This document shows, one piece after another, positions 8,336 to 17,114 of a stretch of DNA of 64,000 nucleotides. The notes beneath the pieces are model-generated. The model was not told the origin of the DNA. It saw only the letters and a program-made list of their open reading frames with translations, and did not search any database. Origin of the DNA: Catenulispora pinisilvae (lineage in GTDB: Bacteria > Actinomycetota > Actinomycetes > Streptomycetales > Catenulisporaceae); contig NZ_JAAFZA010000002.1 in assembly GCF_015356865.1 (NCBI RefSeq), positions 90,092-154,091 of the forward strand. The letters are read 5' to 3'. Within the stretch, counting starts at the first letter, position 1; the number at the start of each line of letters is the position of its first letter. The position numbers and the translations under genes were made by a program.

Positions 8336-10510
8336 CTACTGCGCATGCGGCAGCGCGCTGAGCTCTGACAACACAGGCTCAAACTGACGTTTGACCATAC
8401 GCAACGGATACCACGCCCTTCTACTGTGCGCAGCCGTCGGGTCGAAGCGTATGAATGCCGGCGTCTTCTCGCCATCGAAAACGACGATCCCCTTAAGAGG
8501 GAAATCCCAGTTCGAATTATCCTTGCCGCCGCGCAACATTATCTTCCATCGTGAGGTAGGGCGTGGTCTGGACAGCGGTGGGAAGTCGGGCAGATTGGGC
8601 AGGGCCGGCCACCCCCCGCCTTCGGCGGCTCGACGTTCAGCGTATTCGGCGCTCACGGCAGCGCGGAACGCGTCATAGCCCGCCGGCCCGCAGTATACGA
8701 GCAGGACCAGGCGTCGCAGATCCAGGACGCGGACCGCCTCGGTGTATTCCCAGAGCGTGCCCGGGCCGGTTCCGGCGGACATCGCGACCACGTGGGCGCT
8801 GCGAATCAACCCGCTCACCACACCCTGCCAGCCATCGCGTGGCAGGTAGCCGCGTGCGGCTCCGGGGAGCGGGAGGTCCTCTTCGGGTTGGCCGACGGCG
8901 ACGACCTGCCCGATACCCGCGAAACGGCGCACCAGGGACTCCTCCTGAGTCAGCCAGGGCGTGAAGAACATGGCCTCTCCGGTGTTCCAGGGAAACACTG
9001 ACCGCGGGACTGACATCACCTTGTCCTCCGAGAACGACCGCAGATAGAGCACGTAGCGCGCATAGATGAGCTTTGCGAAAGAACCGATGATCTTGACGGT
9101 GTGCCGCTTTCCACGCGCGATCAGCATAAGGCCCTGCGAAAACACCCAGATGCCGATCATCATAATCGGGAATCCCGCGGCCTTGATCAGCCAGGTACCG
9201 GCCGCAGTGAAGTCAACGGCGCCATCAGCGCCGTTCTCATAACCCTGTCTCAGCAGCTCGTAGCCGGTCACCCCGACGCAGGTCCCGACTATCCGCAGCG
9301 TCCACCCGACTCCGATCATCCACCGCCCTTTGACAGGATCCTGCTTGCCACGGAACGGTTGCCCGCCGTCACCCGACCCCGTACCTCGCCTGCGCCAGGG
9401 CTTGAACGGCGGCCGGATCGGCGGGAACGGCGGGACGGGAAACGCGGCGCTGCTCACCTCGCTGCCCGCCGCCGCTTCAAGTGTCTCGCCGAGGCGCTCC
9501 GTGCGGATACACCGGTCGATGTAGAGCAGACCCTGGCTCAAGGGCGCCAGAGGTGCCCGCAAAATCGCAGCAACGACGGCTGCGATCAGGATGATGGTGA
9601 CGGGGATGGCAAGGACTGCGACAGACAGGTGTGGCGCCTGACCGCCTTGCATGCTCGCGACAAACCCCGCCGGCAGGTCCCGCGCAGCGACGTTGCCGGC
9701 TCCGCCGGTGATCACTTCCGTCGCCGCCCTGCCGACCAGTCCGGGCAGCATGGCGATACCGAGAGTGCGCCACCAGACACCGCGGTCGAGGTGCCAAGAT
9801 CGACGCATCGCAGCCTTCGGCGGCATGCCCTCCAAAACCGTCACCGGCGCGGCGTAGAACAGTCGGCCTCCCACATAGAGCGCTACGCCCGCACCCGGGA
9901 TCAGCAACAGCAGGCCGAACGCCACAGCGGTTGAGCTGTCCAAGGCGGCGCCGAGCACGACGGCCGGCAGCGCGAAGCAGAAGAAGACTCCAAAGACAAT
10001 CAGAACACTGAGGATCTGGGTGTTGAGCGTGCGCCGTACATGTGGTCGGGCATCCGCCCAAGCCTCGCGGGCGGTCAGCGGCTGGTTCCCGAGAACGGCA
10101 CGATGGCCGAGGACAGTGATGCTCACGGCCGCAGTCACCGCAGAGCCGATGGCAACGCACGCCAAGGCGGGTACGACGAACACACTGGCCGCCAGGCAGA
10201 TGTCGATCAGACGACCCGCGCTCATCGACTCGCCGTGCCCGGGCAGCAGTGACGTGATCAGCTTCCAGGCGACGAACCCGCATCCGCTGAGCACCGCCAT
10301 GCTGCCGAGCACGACAACGAACAGCGGGCAGTACAGTGCCCAGAAGTAGCGTCGGAGGGTGACGAAGACGCCCTTGAGGATGTCGTTCGCATCGAGAGCC
10401 CGCAGGGGCACAACCCCGGGTCGAGGCGCGCGTTCGGCCCAGGGCCACACCGGGACGTCGGCTCCCTGGCCTTCAGGCCCGGGACTCCACGGCCCCCCGT
10501 CGGTGGTCAT
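8336..10510 (-). CDS. polytopic membrane protein with C-terminal TIR/SLOG-like domain
   Basis: The 724-residue protein has two membrane modules. Residues ~35-340 hold about six segments and the signature PLRALDANDILKGVFVTLRR plus GLLYIDRCIRTERLGETL, as in the membrane domain family often labelled glycerophosphodiester-phosphodiesterase-like. After a Pro-rich linker (PPFPPIRPPFKPWRRRG) come two more segments. The cytoplasmic C-terminus (~490-724) starts with YVLYLRSFSED, has an AHVVAMSAGTGPGTLWEY helix and ends in a Trp-rich region. This RSF...E architecture is common in actinobacteria and looks like a Rossmann-type TIR/SLOG relative. That relation is inferred, and no catalytic residue is proven. 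The gene starts nine bases after the DUF805 gene and is probably co-transcribed. It could be the membrane arm of the neighbouring caspase/SLOG group. Confidence 0.7.
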   Translation of the reverse strand: MTTDGGPWSPGPEGQGADVPVWPWAERAPRPGVVPLRALDANDILKGVFVTLRRYFWALYCPLFVVVLGSMAVLSGCGFVAWKLITSLLPGHGESMSAGRLIDICLAASVFVVPALACVAIGSAVTAAVSITVLGHRAVLGNQPLTAREAWADARPHVRRTLNTQILSVLIVFGVFFCFALPAVVLGAALDSSTAVAFGLLLLIPGAGVALYVGGRLFYAAPVTVLEGMPPKAAMRRSWHLDRGVWWRTLGIAMLPGLVGRAATEVITGGAGNVAARDLPAGFVASMQGGQAPHLSVAVLAIPVTIILIAAVVAAILRAPLAPLSQGLLYIDRCIRTERLGETLEAAAGSEVSSAAFPVPPFPPIRPPFKPWRRRGTGSGDGGQPFRGKQDPVKGRWMIGVGWTLRIVGTCVGVTGYELLRQGYENGADGAVDFTAAGTWLIKAAGFPIMMIGIWVFSQGLMLIARGKRHTVKIIGSFAKLIYARYVLYLRSFSEDKVMSVPRSVFPWNTGEAMFFTPWLTQEESLVRRFAGIGQVVAVGQPEEDLPLPGAARGYLPRDGWQGVVSGLIRSAHVVAMSAGTGPGTLWEYTEAVRVLDLRRLVLLVYCGPAGYDAFRAAVSAEYAERRAAEGGGWPALPNLPDFPPLSRPRPTSRWKIMLRGGKDNSNWDFPLKGIVVFDGEKTPAFIRFDPTAAHSRRAWYPLRMVKRQFEPVLSELSALPHAQ

Positions 10511-10519
10511 CGCACAGTC

Positions 10520-10891
10520 TCAGACGCGCGAGAGGGTCGACGTCGCAGCGCTTTCCTTAGGATCCGGACCATACCTGTTAGGCCCGTGCGTGCCCTCCTG
10601 GGCAAGCAAGACGAGAAGGATGATGGCGCCGATGATCGGGACGAGAACGACCACAATCCAGCCGGCCGGCCGATCGGTGTCGTGGAGCCGGCGAACCACC
10701 ACCGCGAGCCCGGGAATCGTGACCGCGAGGCCGTAAATGGCCCAGAGCAGCGGAAAGCCGATCACGACGCCGATGACGATGAGGGCTACGCCGATGATGC
10801 AACTGGTCAGGACGTACATCCAGTACTCCGCGCGCCGTGCCCGGCCGGAGAATCCGGCGTAGTTCCTGAGCACGTCCAGGTAGTAGTTCAT
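10520..10891 (-). CDS. DUF805 family inner-membrane protein
   Basis: The 123-residue protein shows the DUF805 pattern. It has an N-terminal YLDVLRNYAGFSGRARRAEYW, which is the FxGRxxRxEYW signature, three to four hydrophobic helices, the RRLHDTDRPAGW motif between helices and a GTxGPNRYGPDP tail. The family is membrane-embedded and of unknown function. The ATG lies behind GGAGAGG. The gene is followed after nine bases by the large membrane protein gene, suggesting an operon. An 84-base gap separates it from the SLOG gene upstream, and that gap contains a GTCCGTCAGTAC element shared with other promoters of this block. Confidence 0.85.
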   Translation of the reverse strand: MNYYLDVLRNYAGFSGRARRAEYWMYVLTSCIIGVALIVIGVVIGFPLLWAIYGLAVTIPGLAVVVRRLHDTDRPAGWIVVVLVPIIGAIILLVLLAQEGTHGPNRYGPDPKESAATSTLSRV

Positions 10892-10975
10892 GGAACCTCT
10901 CCGTTCGTGGTCGAGCAGTTGCTTGCAGTACTGACGGACAGGACGTCGCCGACGTCCGGCATCAGTCGGGCACGG

Positions 10976-11449
10976 TCAGTTCCTGCGCACGCCCTCAGGC
11001 CAGATGACCGTGACGGGGCGGCCGACATCGCGGGCGCGGCGCACGATGTCCCCGGTGCCGCCTAGGCCCCGCGCGGGCTGTCCGTCCCAGACTGCCGCCA
11101 GCAGATCGCAGTGATCGACGACGTACAGACCGGCCGCGTGGTACGCCGGTTCGCCCGGTTCGTCGAAGTCGAGCACGGTCGTCTCGGCGGCGGCCGAGCT
11201 CAGCTCGCGGTAACGGGCCAGGTCTTCCGGACCGAAGGTCTGCTCGTAGCCGCGGGAGGGGATCACTGCGTGCAGTGCACCCCCCGCCTGGAGGACGAGC
11301 CGGGCGAAGATCTGGTCGGACCCGGCGGCCAGGCTGCTCACCCCCAGCAGATGCCGCTGATCGGCAAGCAGGCGGCGCAGTTCGTGTTCGGCGAAGGCAG
11401 ACGCTGCGGCGGGCATCGCCTGATGCCCGGTGAGACCGATCACGGTCAC
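10976..11449 (-). CDS. SLOG-family (LOG/DprA-like Rossmann) protein
   Basis: The product of 157 residues begins TVIGLTGHQAM and contains GVSSLAAGSDQIFA, VIPSRGYEQTF, AAVWDGQPARGLGGTGDIV and ends PVTVIWPEGVRRN. This is the glycine-rich Rossmannoid fold of the SLOG superfamily, whose members bind or process nucleotides and act as sensors or effectors in conflict systems. I chose the GTG at 11449 because it overlaps the caspase stop as GTGA and starts exactly at the first beta strand; a longer frame to 11506 would overlap the caspase gene by 60 bases. Tight coupling to a caspase gene suggests that it supplies the ligand sensing for the protease. A decayed relative lies near 34750-34980. Confidence 0.75.
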   Translation of the reverse strand: MTVIGLTGHQAMPAAASAFAEHELRRLLADQRHLLGVSSLAAGSDQIFARLVLQAGGALHAVIPSRGYEQTFGPEDLARYRELSSAAAETTVLDFDEPGEPAYHAAGLYVVDHCDLLAAVWDGQPARGLGGTGDIVRRARDVGRPVTVIWPEGVRRN

Positions 11450-12390
11450 AGATATCCCCGATCCGCAAGGTGCCAGTAATGTCGGCCCAGCGCTGTCAGT
11501 CGGCATCCGCCGCTCTCGACGGCCGCGTAGTACAGGTGTCGATGCGGGCTGGCCGGCTCGACCAGCTTGCTCGCCCGACAGTCCTGAAGCTGCGCGAACA
11601 CCGCCTCGTGCTCCGGATCCCGCGGCGCGGCCTCCGGCTCGTAACTGGGATCAAGCGGAAGTTCGAAGTCGGATGTCGGGAACCACTTGGTCAGCGACCG
11701 AAGCGTCCTGACGTCCACGGCGGGTACGCAGTGGCGAAGTGGATGCAGGCGCTCGACATTGGCCTTGAAGGTAGGGCGTTGATCCCATGCGCCGAAGGAC
11801 TCGGACAGGAACGCGTAGACGCTCGCGACGGTCACGTTTCCCAGCACATCAGCCGCACCGCCGTCGAGGGCCGCCTCCACGAACACCGAGAACTGTCCCC
11901 GCCCGAGACTCTCCCACGAGGCCTGGTCGCCGCGGCTCGCCGCGAGAATCGAGACCCCGGAGCGCAGCACCGCGGAATTGCTGTCCAACAGCGCCAGAGT
12001 ACCGGCGCCGCCGGAGAAGCAGCAGTCGAGGATGACCACCACCTCCTTGACCGGCGAGGCGGCGATCCGCTCGAGCACCTCGCGAAAGCCCACTCCCGGA
12101 GTCGCCGTGGTCCCGTCGGTGGTGGCCAGCGCGACGTCACCGCGTGCCTGCTTGCCGTGCCCGGCGAAGTAGAACAGCGCGACGTCGGCACCCGGCGCCA
12201 GCAACGCGTCGAGCAGGGCCAGCATCTCCTCCCGGCACACGGCTCCGGCGGCCAGCCGGCAGTCGAAGTTGGGCCTGCCGTCGTCGTGCCGGGCCAGCAG
12301 CGACGCCAACGCGGCGGCGTCGGCGGCGCAGCCGGTCAGATTGTCGGCGGCCCCGTACTCGTCGATGCCGATCAGTAGCGCTCGACTCAT
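11446..12390 (-). CDS. caspase-like (C14/metacaspase) protease with C-terminal wHTH-like domain
   Basis: The 314-residue protein starts MSRALLIGIDEY behind GAGAGGGG; longer in-frame starts lack this signal. The p20-like fold shows catalytic His78 in LFYFAGHGK and Cys124 in ILDCCFSGG, the canonical HG and DCCxSG boxes. Residues ~240-314 after the protease carry ASPHRHLYYAAVESGG and CRLTALGRHYWHLADRG, an alpha/beta segment like the winged-helix or effector-associated domains that tether such caspases to partners. Caspase-like proteases of this type act as regulated death effectors. The gene ends in a GTGA overlap with the SLOG gene, so both are translated together. Confidence 0.88.
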   Translation of the reverse strand: MSRALLIGIDEYGAADNLTGCAADAAALASLLARHDDGRPNFDCRLAAGAVCREEMLALLDALLAPGADVALFYFAGHGKQARGDVALATTDGTTATPGVGFREVLERIAASPVKEVVVILDCCFSGGAGTLALLDSNSAVLRSGVSILAASRGDQASWESLGRGQFSVFVEAALDGGAADVLGNVTVASVYAFLSESFGAWDQRPTFKANVERLHPLRHCVPAVDVRTLRSLTKWFPTSDFELPLDPSYEPEAAPRDPEHEAVFAQLQDCRASKLVEPASPHRHLYYAAVESGGCRLTALGRHYWHLADRGYL

Positions 12391-12459
12391 GACGTCCCCT
12401 CTCGTCGGGAACAGTTCTCGACCGATGTCGCGCGGAGATACCAGGTCTCGCTGCCGACG

Positions 12460-12660
12460 ATCGACGTCATGTTCATCAGCCATCCGTCATAGCTCCTTAC
12501 CAGGCACGGATCGATGATCGAGACGCACAGCCCCTCGTTTCCCCGCCAGCAGGACTGACGGACGGCGGAGCATGTAGGAGAAAGCTCTGAGTTGCCCTGG
12601 CACCTGACCTCGCTCTACGACGAGCAGCGTATGAGGGTTCTGTCAGGACCGGTCCTCCCG
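12460..12660. repeat. upstream region duplicated at 34870-35045, with palindrome AGGACCGGTCCT
   Basis: The intergenic DNA between the divergent caspase and 12731 genes resembles the DNA at 34870-35045 over a long stretch. The best part is the 33 bases 12625-12657 (CAGCGTATGAGGGT, then CTGTCAGGACCGGTCCTC), which match 35012-35044 with one mismatch. Further matching blocks are GACTGACGGAC (12553 versus 34943) and GACGTCA with following bases (12463 versus 34873). The 12-base perfect dyad AGGACCGGTCCT lies at 12645-12656, about 75 bases before the start at 12731, where a promoter or operator is expected. Confidence 0.65.
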
Positions 12661-12730
12661 ATGGCCGTGCAGCCTTGTGCCACCACGACCTCATCGCCGC
12701 TGTCCGTCAGACCACCGCAGGAGGGAAGTC

Positions 12731-13957
12731 ATGAGCTCTAGCGGGATCTTCGTCGCACCACACGCCGTAGCCGTCGCAGCGGTGAGCGGCCCGGTCCTCA
12801 CCGAGGCAGCGGCTGCGGTGCTCACGGTCCGGGCGGCAAGCTCGGCGATCGAAGGACCGGCGCGTGGCGCGGTCGAGCAGACGGCTGGCGAATCCTCGCT
12901 GCTCGCCTGGGAGCCGGTCGTGGCCGCGGTCGTCGAGCTGAATGTGCGGATCAGGATGCTGACAGCGCGCGCTGCGCGAACAGGGGCCGCCGCCGACATC
13001 CCGCCGCCGCTGAGCCTGGCCGGGCGCTCGCGAGCCGAAGCGGAACGCTGGACCGCTGCCTCCACTGGGCTACTGACTCAGGCCCGGTCGGCAGTGCGGG
13101 ACTCCGTAGTGGCCGAGGAGGCCCGGCAGGTCATCGCGCGTTTGACGCACCGGCCGGAGATCATCGAGACGCTCGCCGTCTTCCAGCAGACCCTGCGCCG
13201 ACGCAGCGCCCTAACCGGCTCTGAGTCGCAGGCCACACGGATCGCCGGGGACATCGGGACCTGCCTCACCGTCCTGGACGAGGACGCGAACGAACGGGAG
13301 CATTGCGAGGCCCTGAGCGCTGCCGTGTCTGTCGCCCACGGCGGCGTGCAGGAGGCACTTGTGCTTCTGGACCGCCTGCAATCCTGGATTTCGGATATCA
13401 ACGCCGTGGTGGCCCGGCGGCGTCTGGCCGCGCAGTGGCTGGCGGCGCTGGAGGAGCCGGTGGTGGCGACTGCGGCCGCGGCTGAGGCGCCAGGTGCGTT
13501 CCGGAACACCGCCGCGGCGTTGCGCGCGGTGCTTGACGGGGACCGGGACCTGAGCCCGAACCTGCGCGCCGAGGGCGCCGAGGCGATCGCCTGGGCCGCC
13601 GCCGTCACCCGGCGCTGTTTCGTCAGTGAGCTGTTGCGCGACAGCCTCGCCGAGCTGGGCTACACGGCGTCTCAGGAGGTCGACGTGCGGTACTCGGCCG
13701 GGCTCGCGATGGGACTGTCCCGGCCGCTCTGGCAGGGAGAACACTCGGCGGAAATCTGGGTGGACCAGCAGGGGGCCGTCCACGGACGCGTCGTGCGCAA
13801 CCAGGACCTTGCGGACGACTCGGCAGTCGAGCGCGACCGCGAGCGGCGGGTGGGCTTCGACGTCGATCTGCGGACCCTGGGACATCGGCTCGGCGCCGAC
13901 GTGGTCACCGAGGAAGGGTACTTTCCGCTGGACTCGGCCCGGGAGCGCCGACCATGA
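12731..13957 (+). CDS. helical protein of unknown function, first gene of the caspase-2 operon
   Basis: The protein has 408 residues from the ATG behind AGGAGGGAA; an upstream in-frame ATG at 12677 has no such site. The N-terminus is Ala/Val-rich and almost amphipathic. The centre (~95-300) is highly helical with heptad-like patterns (coiled coil). The C-terminal ~110 residues are a mixed domain with ELLRDSLAELGYTASQEVD and HSAEIWVDQQGAVHG, a small alpha/beta fold. No membrane segment or enzyme motif is visible. The stop overlaps an in-frame ATG of the LAL regulator gene (ATGA), so the genes are linked. I do not recognise the family. A sensor or scaffold for the downstream regulator and protease is plausible but unproven. 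Confidence 0.75.
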   Translation: MSSSGIFVAPHAVAVAAVSGPVLTEAAAAVLTVRAASSAIEGPARGAVEQTAGESSLLAWEPVVAAVVELNVRIRMLTARAARTGAAADIPPPLSLAGRSRAEAERWTAASTGLLTQARSAVRDSVVAEEARQVIARLTHRPEIIETLAVFQQTLRRRSALTGSESQATRIAGDIGTCLTVLDEDANEREHCEALSAAVSVAHGGVQEALVLLDRLQSWISDINAVVARRRLAAQWLAALEEPVVATAAAAEAPGAFRNTAAALRAVLDGDRDLSPNLRAEGAEAIAWAAAVTRRCFVSELLRDSLAELGYTASQEVDVRYSAGLAMGLSRPLWQGEHSAEIWVDQQGAVHGRVVRNQDLADDSAVERDRERRVGFDVDLRTLGHRLGADVVTEEGYFPLDSARERRP

Positions 13958-14052
13958 AAGCGGCGACGACGACCGATGAGGCCATTCGAACTCGTATATC
14001 AAAGTCCTTTAACACTTCCCGGCACCACCGGAACGCGGGACACAATGGCGCC

Positions 14053-17037
14053 ATGACGGCGGTACAATTCATCGGGCGCGACAACGAACTCCAACGGCTT
14101 GGAGCCCTGCTCCACAAGGCGGCTGACGGCGCAGCGACCACCGCGGTGGTCGCCGGTGAAGCCGGCGCGGGCAAGAGCCGGTTGCTGGCCCGGTTCACCG
14201 CGCAGGCCCGCGACACCCACGGCGCCCACGTCCTTCAGGGCTCCTGCATCAATCTGGGCGGCGGGCTCATCCCCTACGCGCCGCTGGTCGAAGCGCTGCG
14301 CCTGCTGATACGGGAGTGGGGCGAGGAACGGACGCGGGCGGCCGCCGGGCCCGGCTGGGACGACCTGGCACCCCTGATCTCTGTGTTCACCGGTATCCCG
14401 TCCGGCAACGAACACGTTTCCGGACAGCCGGGCCGCCTGCACGTCTTGGGCGCGGTGCTGCGGATGCTCGAGTATCTCGGGCGGAGCGCTCCGGTCGTCC
14501 TGGTCTTCGAGGACATGCACTGGGCCGACCAGTCGACGCTGGACCTGGTCGCGTACCTCGCCAGGACGATGTCGACCGAGCGGACGTTGCTGGTGTGCAG
14601 CCACCGCTCGGAGCTCCCCGCCGGGCACGCGCTGCGTGTACTGCTGGCCGAACCCGATTTCGGCCGGCGCGTCCAGAGTCTGGAGGTTCCCAGCTTCACC
14701 GAGCTCGAGCTCCGCTCCTTTCTCAAAGAACTGACACCGCTGGACCGGGACATGGCGCGACGCTGCTACGAGTTGTCAGGTGGCAACGCGTTCTTCGCCG
14801 AGCAGCTGGTGGTATCGGGCGCCCTGACGAACACCGGCCCCGGCACACCCCGCGTCCCAGAATCCGTCAATGAACTGATGCTGGCACGGATCGCGGTGCT
14901 GAACGCACCGGCGAAGAAGGTGCTACAGGTGGCCGCGGCCGCGGCGCGCCGACTGGACGACCGCCTGCTGGAGGCGGTCTGCGAGCTCCCGGCCGACGTC
15001 CTGGACGGTGCACTCCACGAGTGCCGGGAGCAGGGCATGATCGTCATCGATCCGAACGGCGACGCCTACGCTGTCCGGCACGCCCTGCTGAGCGAAGCCG
15101 TCTACCACCAGATGGGCCTCGGCGAACGCAGACGCCTGCACACCAGGATGGCCGAGGCGATGACCGCGGACGTCGCGCTCGGGCTCGCGCAGGAGTGGGG
15201 AATCGCCGTCGAGTCGGCCCATCACTGGTACCACGCCGAACGTCACCCCGAGGCCTTGGCGGCCGCTGTGCACGCCGGCGAGGCGACGATGCGGGTGCGG
15301 GCGTTCCATGAAGCGGAGAAGCAGTACGGCCGCGTGCTGGACGCCTTGTGGAGCTGTGTGCCCGACCCGGAGCGCTCGGCCGGCCGCACCCGTGAGCAAC
15401 TCCTCGCCGCCGGGGCGGAGGCCTCCCGATGGGCAGGGCACGTCTCCCAGGCCGTAGAACGCGTGGAGGAAGCGATATGCATCCTCACGACGCAGGCCCA
15501 TCCGGGCCGGCTCGGCTTGCTGTACGAACGACTCGGCAGCTACCAGTGGGAGGCCGGCGAGACGGAGACAGCCCAGAGTGCCTACGCCGAGGCCGTGCGG
15601 CTGCTGGCCGAGGCCGCGCCGGACGAAGCGGCCTACGCGCGGGCCTTGGTCGGGCTCGCCATGGCGGAGATCCGCAGCGGTTCCTACTCTCCCGCGCTGG
15701 CCCGGGCCCAGCAGGCCGTCGAGCTGGCCAGAACCTGCGGCGACGTGAGCGCCGAGGGGCGGGCGCTCAACGCCGCCGGCCTCGCGCTGGCACTGCTAGG
15801 CCGGGCCGGCGAAGGTGAGCCCCTGCTGCGGGAAGCCGTGGACATCGCCGACCGGACCGACCATCTGGAGGATCTCCTGCGCGCCTACGGCAATCTCACC
15901 GTGGCCCTGGAACTCGCGGGAGATCTCACGGGCTGGGTCGATGCGGCGCGCGCCGGGCTCCGGCGAGCCCAGGCGCTCGGCCTCACCGATACCCGGCTGG
16001 GGATCGTCCTGGCCAACAACGCCGGTGTCGCGCTGACGCTCCTGGGCCGCTGGGACGAGGCCACCACCATGCTGGAAGAGGTGCTGCTGAGCCGGCCGCG
16101 CATCGAACAGAGCGCCTTTCTCCGGCTCACCCTCGCCGAGGTCCACGTGGCCCGCGGCCGGAACGCCGAGGCGGAGGAGCTGATCGGCGAAGTCCGGAAG
16201 GGGCACATAGTCGACCCGCGGTTCGTCTCGGCGATGTACGCGTGCGAAGCAGAACTCTGGTGCTGGCAGGAGCAGCCGGACCGGGCCCTGGAGGCGGTCC
16301 TCGGCGGGCTGGCCACGGTCGCCGATACCGAGAACACCTTGGTGCGCCTGCGATTGTGTTCGGTGGGGCTGCGGGCGGCGGCCGACCGCTTCTCCGCGGC
16401 GCCGCAGGACGCTGGCACACTCGGCGCAGACCTGCTCGCCACGGCCAGGCGGGCGGCCGAGGCACAGCCCGGGAATGCGGAAGCCCGGGTCCATCTCTGG
16501 ATGTGCGAGGCCGAACACCGCCGGCTCGTCGGCGAAGACCCGGGGACGATCTGGTCCGATGTGGCCACCGATTCGGAGAAGCGGGGCCTGCCGTATCAGA
16601 CCGCTTACGCACGTTGGCGACAGGCGTCCGTCGGGCGAGACGTCGACAGGGAGGCCGCGGCGTGGGCGTACGAGACCGCCACCCGGTTGGGCGCCGTGCC
16701 TTTGCAGGCCGCGGTGGCGAAGCTGACGGGAGATCCGTTTCTGCAGAAGCCTGATACTGCGCACGCCCGCGACGCAGCCGTGCGGCCCGCCGCTACTGCA
16801 CAGACGTTGAAGGACCTGGGTCTGACCCCACGTGAGATCGAGGTCTACCAACTGCTGGCGGCAAACCCACAGTCCAACCGCGAGTTGGCCAAAAGGCTGT
16901 TCATCGCCGAGGGCACCGTTGCGACCCACATCCACCGCATCACTCGCAAGCTCGGCGTCGAGAGCCGGACCGAGGCCGTCGCGCTCGCCTACACCTCGGG
17001 CTGGTTCGTAGAGCACCCGGCGTCGACCTCCGACTGA
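14053..17037 (+). CDS. LAL-type (large ATP-binding LuxR) transcriptional regulator
   Basis: The product is about 994 residues. It opens FIGRDNELQRLGALL, then Walker A GEAGAGKS (~35-42) and a Walker B-like VVLVFEDMHWAD (~155). The STAND/AAA ATPase is followed by a long TPR-like helical array (~400-880). The end is a LuxR helix-turn-helix with LTPREIEVYQLLAANPQSN and GTVATHIHRITRKLGVESR. LAL proteins are ligand-gated activators that need ATP. An earlier in-frame ATG at 13954 overlaps the preceding stop. I prefer 14053 because the family usually starts right before the GRD motif and the intervening DNA is AT-richer. It probably controls this caspase/TIR block, which is inference from position. 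The next gene follows after 77 bases. Confidence 0.85.
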   Translation: MTAVQFIGRDNELQRLGALLHKAADGAATTAVVAGEAGAGKSRLLARFTAQARDTHGAHVLQGSCINLGGGLIPYAPLVEALRLLIREWGEERTRAAAGPGWDDLAPLISVFTGIPSGNEHVSGQPGRLHVLGAVLRMLEYLGRSAPVVLVFEDMHWADQSTLDLVAYLARTMSTERTLLVCSHRSELPAGHALRVLLAEPDFGRRVQSLEVPSFTELELRSFLKELTPLDRDMARRCYELSGGNAFFAEQLVVSGALTNTGPGTPRVPESVNELMLARIAVLNAPAKKVLQVAAAAARRLDDRLLEAVCELPADVLDGALHECREQGMIVIDPNGDAYAVRHALLSEAVYHQMGLGERRRLHTRMAEAMTADVALGLAQEWGIAVESAHHWYHAERHPEALAAAVHAGEATMRVRAFHEAEKQYGRVLDALWSCVPDPERSAGRTREQLLAAGAEASRWAGHVSQAVERVEEAICILTTQAHPGRLGLLYERLGSYQWEAGETETAQSAYAEAVRLLAEAAPDEAAYARALVGLAMAEIRSGSYSPALARAQQAVELARTCGDVSAEGRALNAAGLALALLGRAGEGEPLLREAVDIADRTDHLEDLLRAYGNLTVALELAGDLTGWVDAARAGLRRAQALGLTDTRLGIVLANNAGVALTLLGRWDEATTMLEEVLLSRPRIEQSAFLRLTLAEVHVARGRNAEAEELIGEVRKGHIVDPRFVSAMYACEAELWCWQEQPDRALEAVLGGLATVADTENTLVRLRLCSVGLRAAADRFSAAPQDAGTLGADLLATARRAAEAQPGNAEARVHLWMCEAEHRRLVGEDPGTIWSDVATDSEKRGLPYQTAYARWRQASVGRDVDREAAAWAYETATRLGAVPLQAAVAKLTGDPFLQKPDTAHARDAAVRPAATAQTLKDLGLTPREIEVYQLLAANPQSNRELAKRLFIAEGTVATHIHRITRKLGVESRTEAVALAYTSGWFVEHPASTSD

Positions 17038-17114
17038 CCGCCGCCAGCCGCCCACGCGCCACCGCTCGGATCCGTCATGCGCGTCAGCACCCTATATGCG
17101 AAGAAGGAGACATT

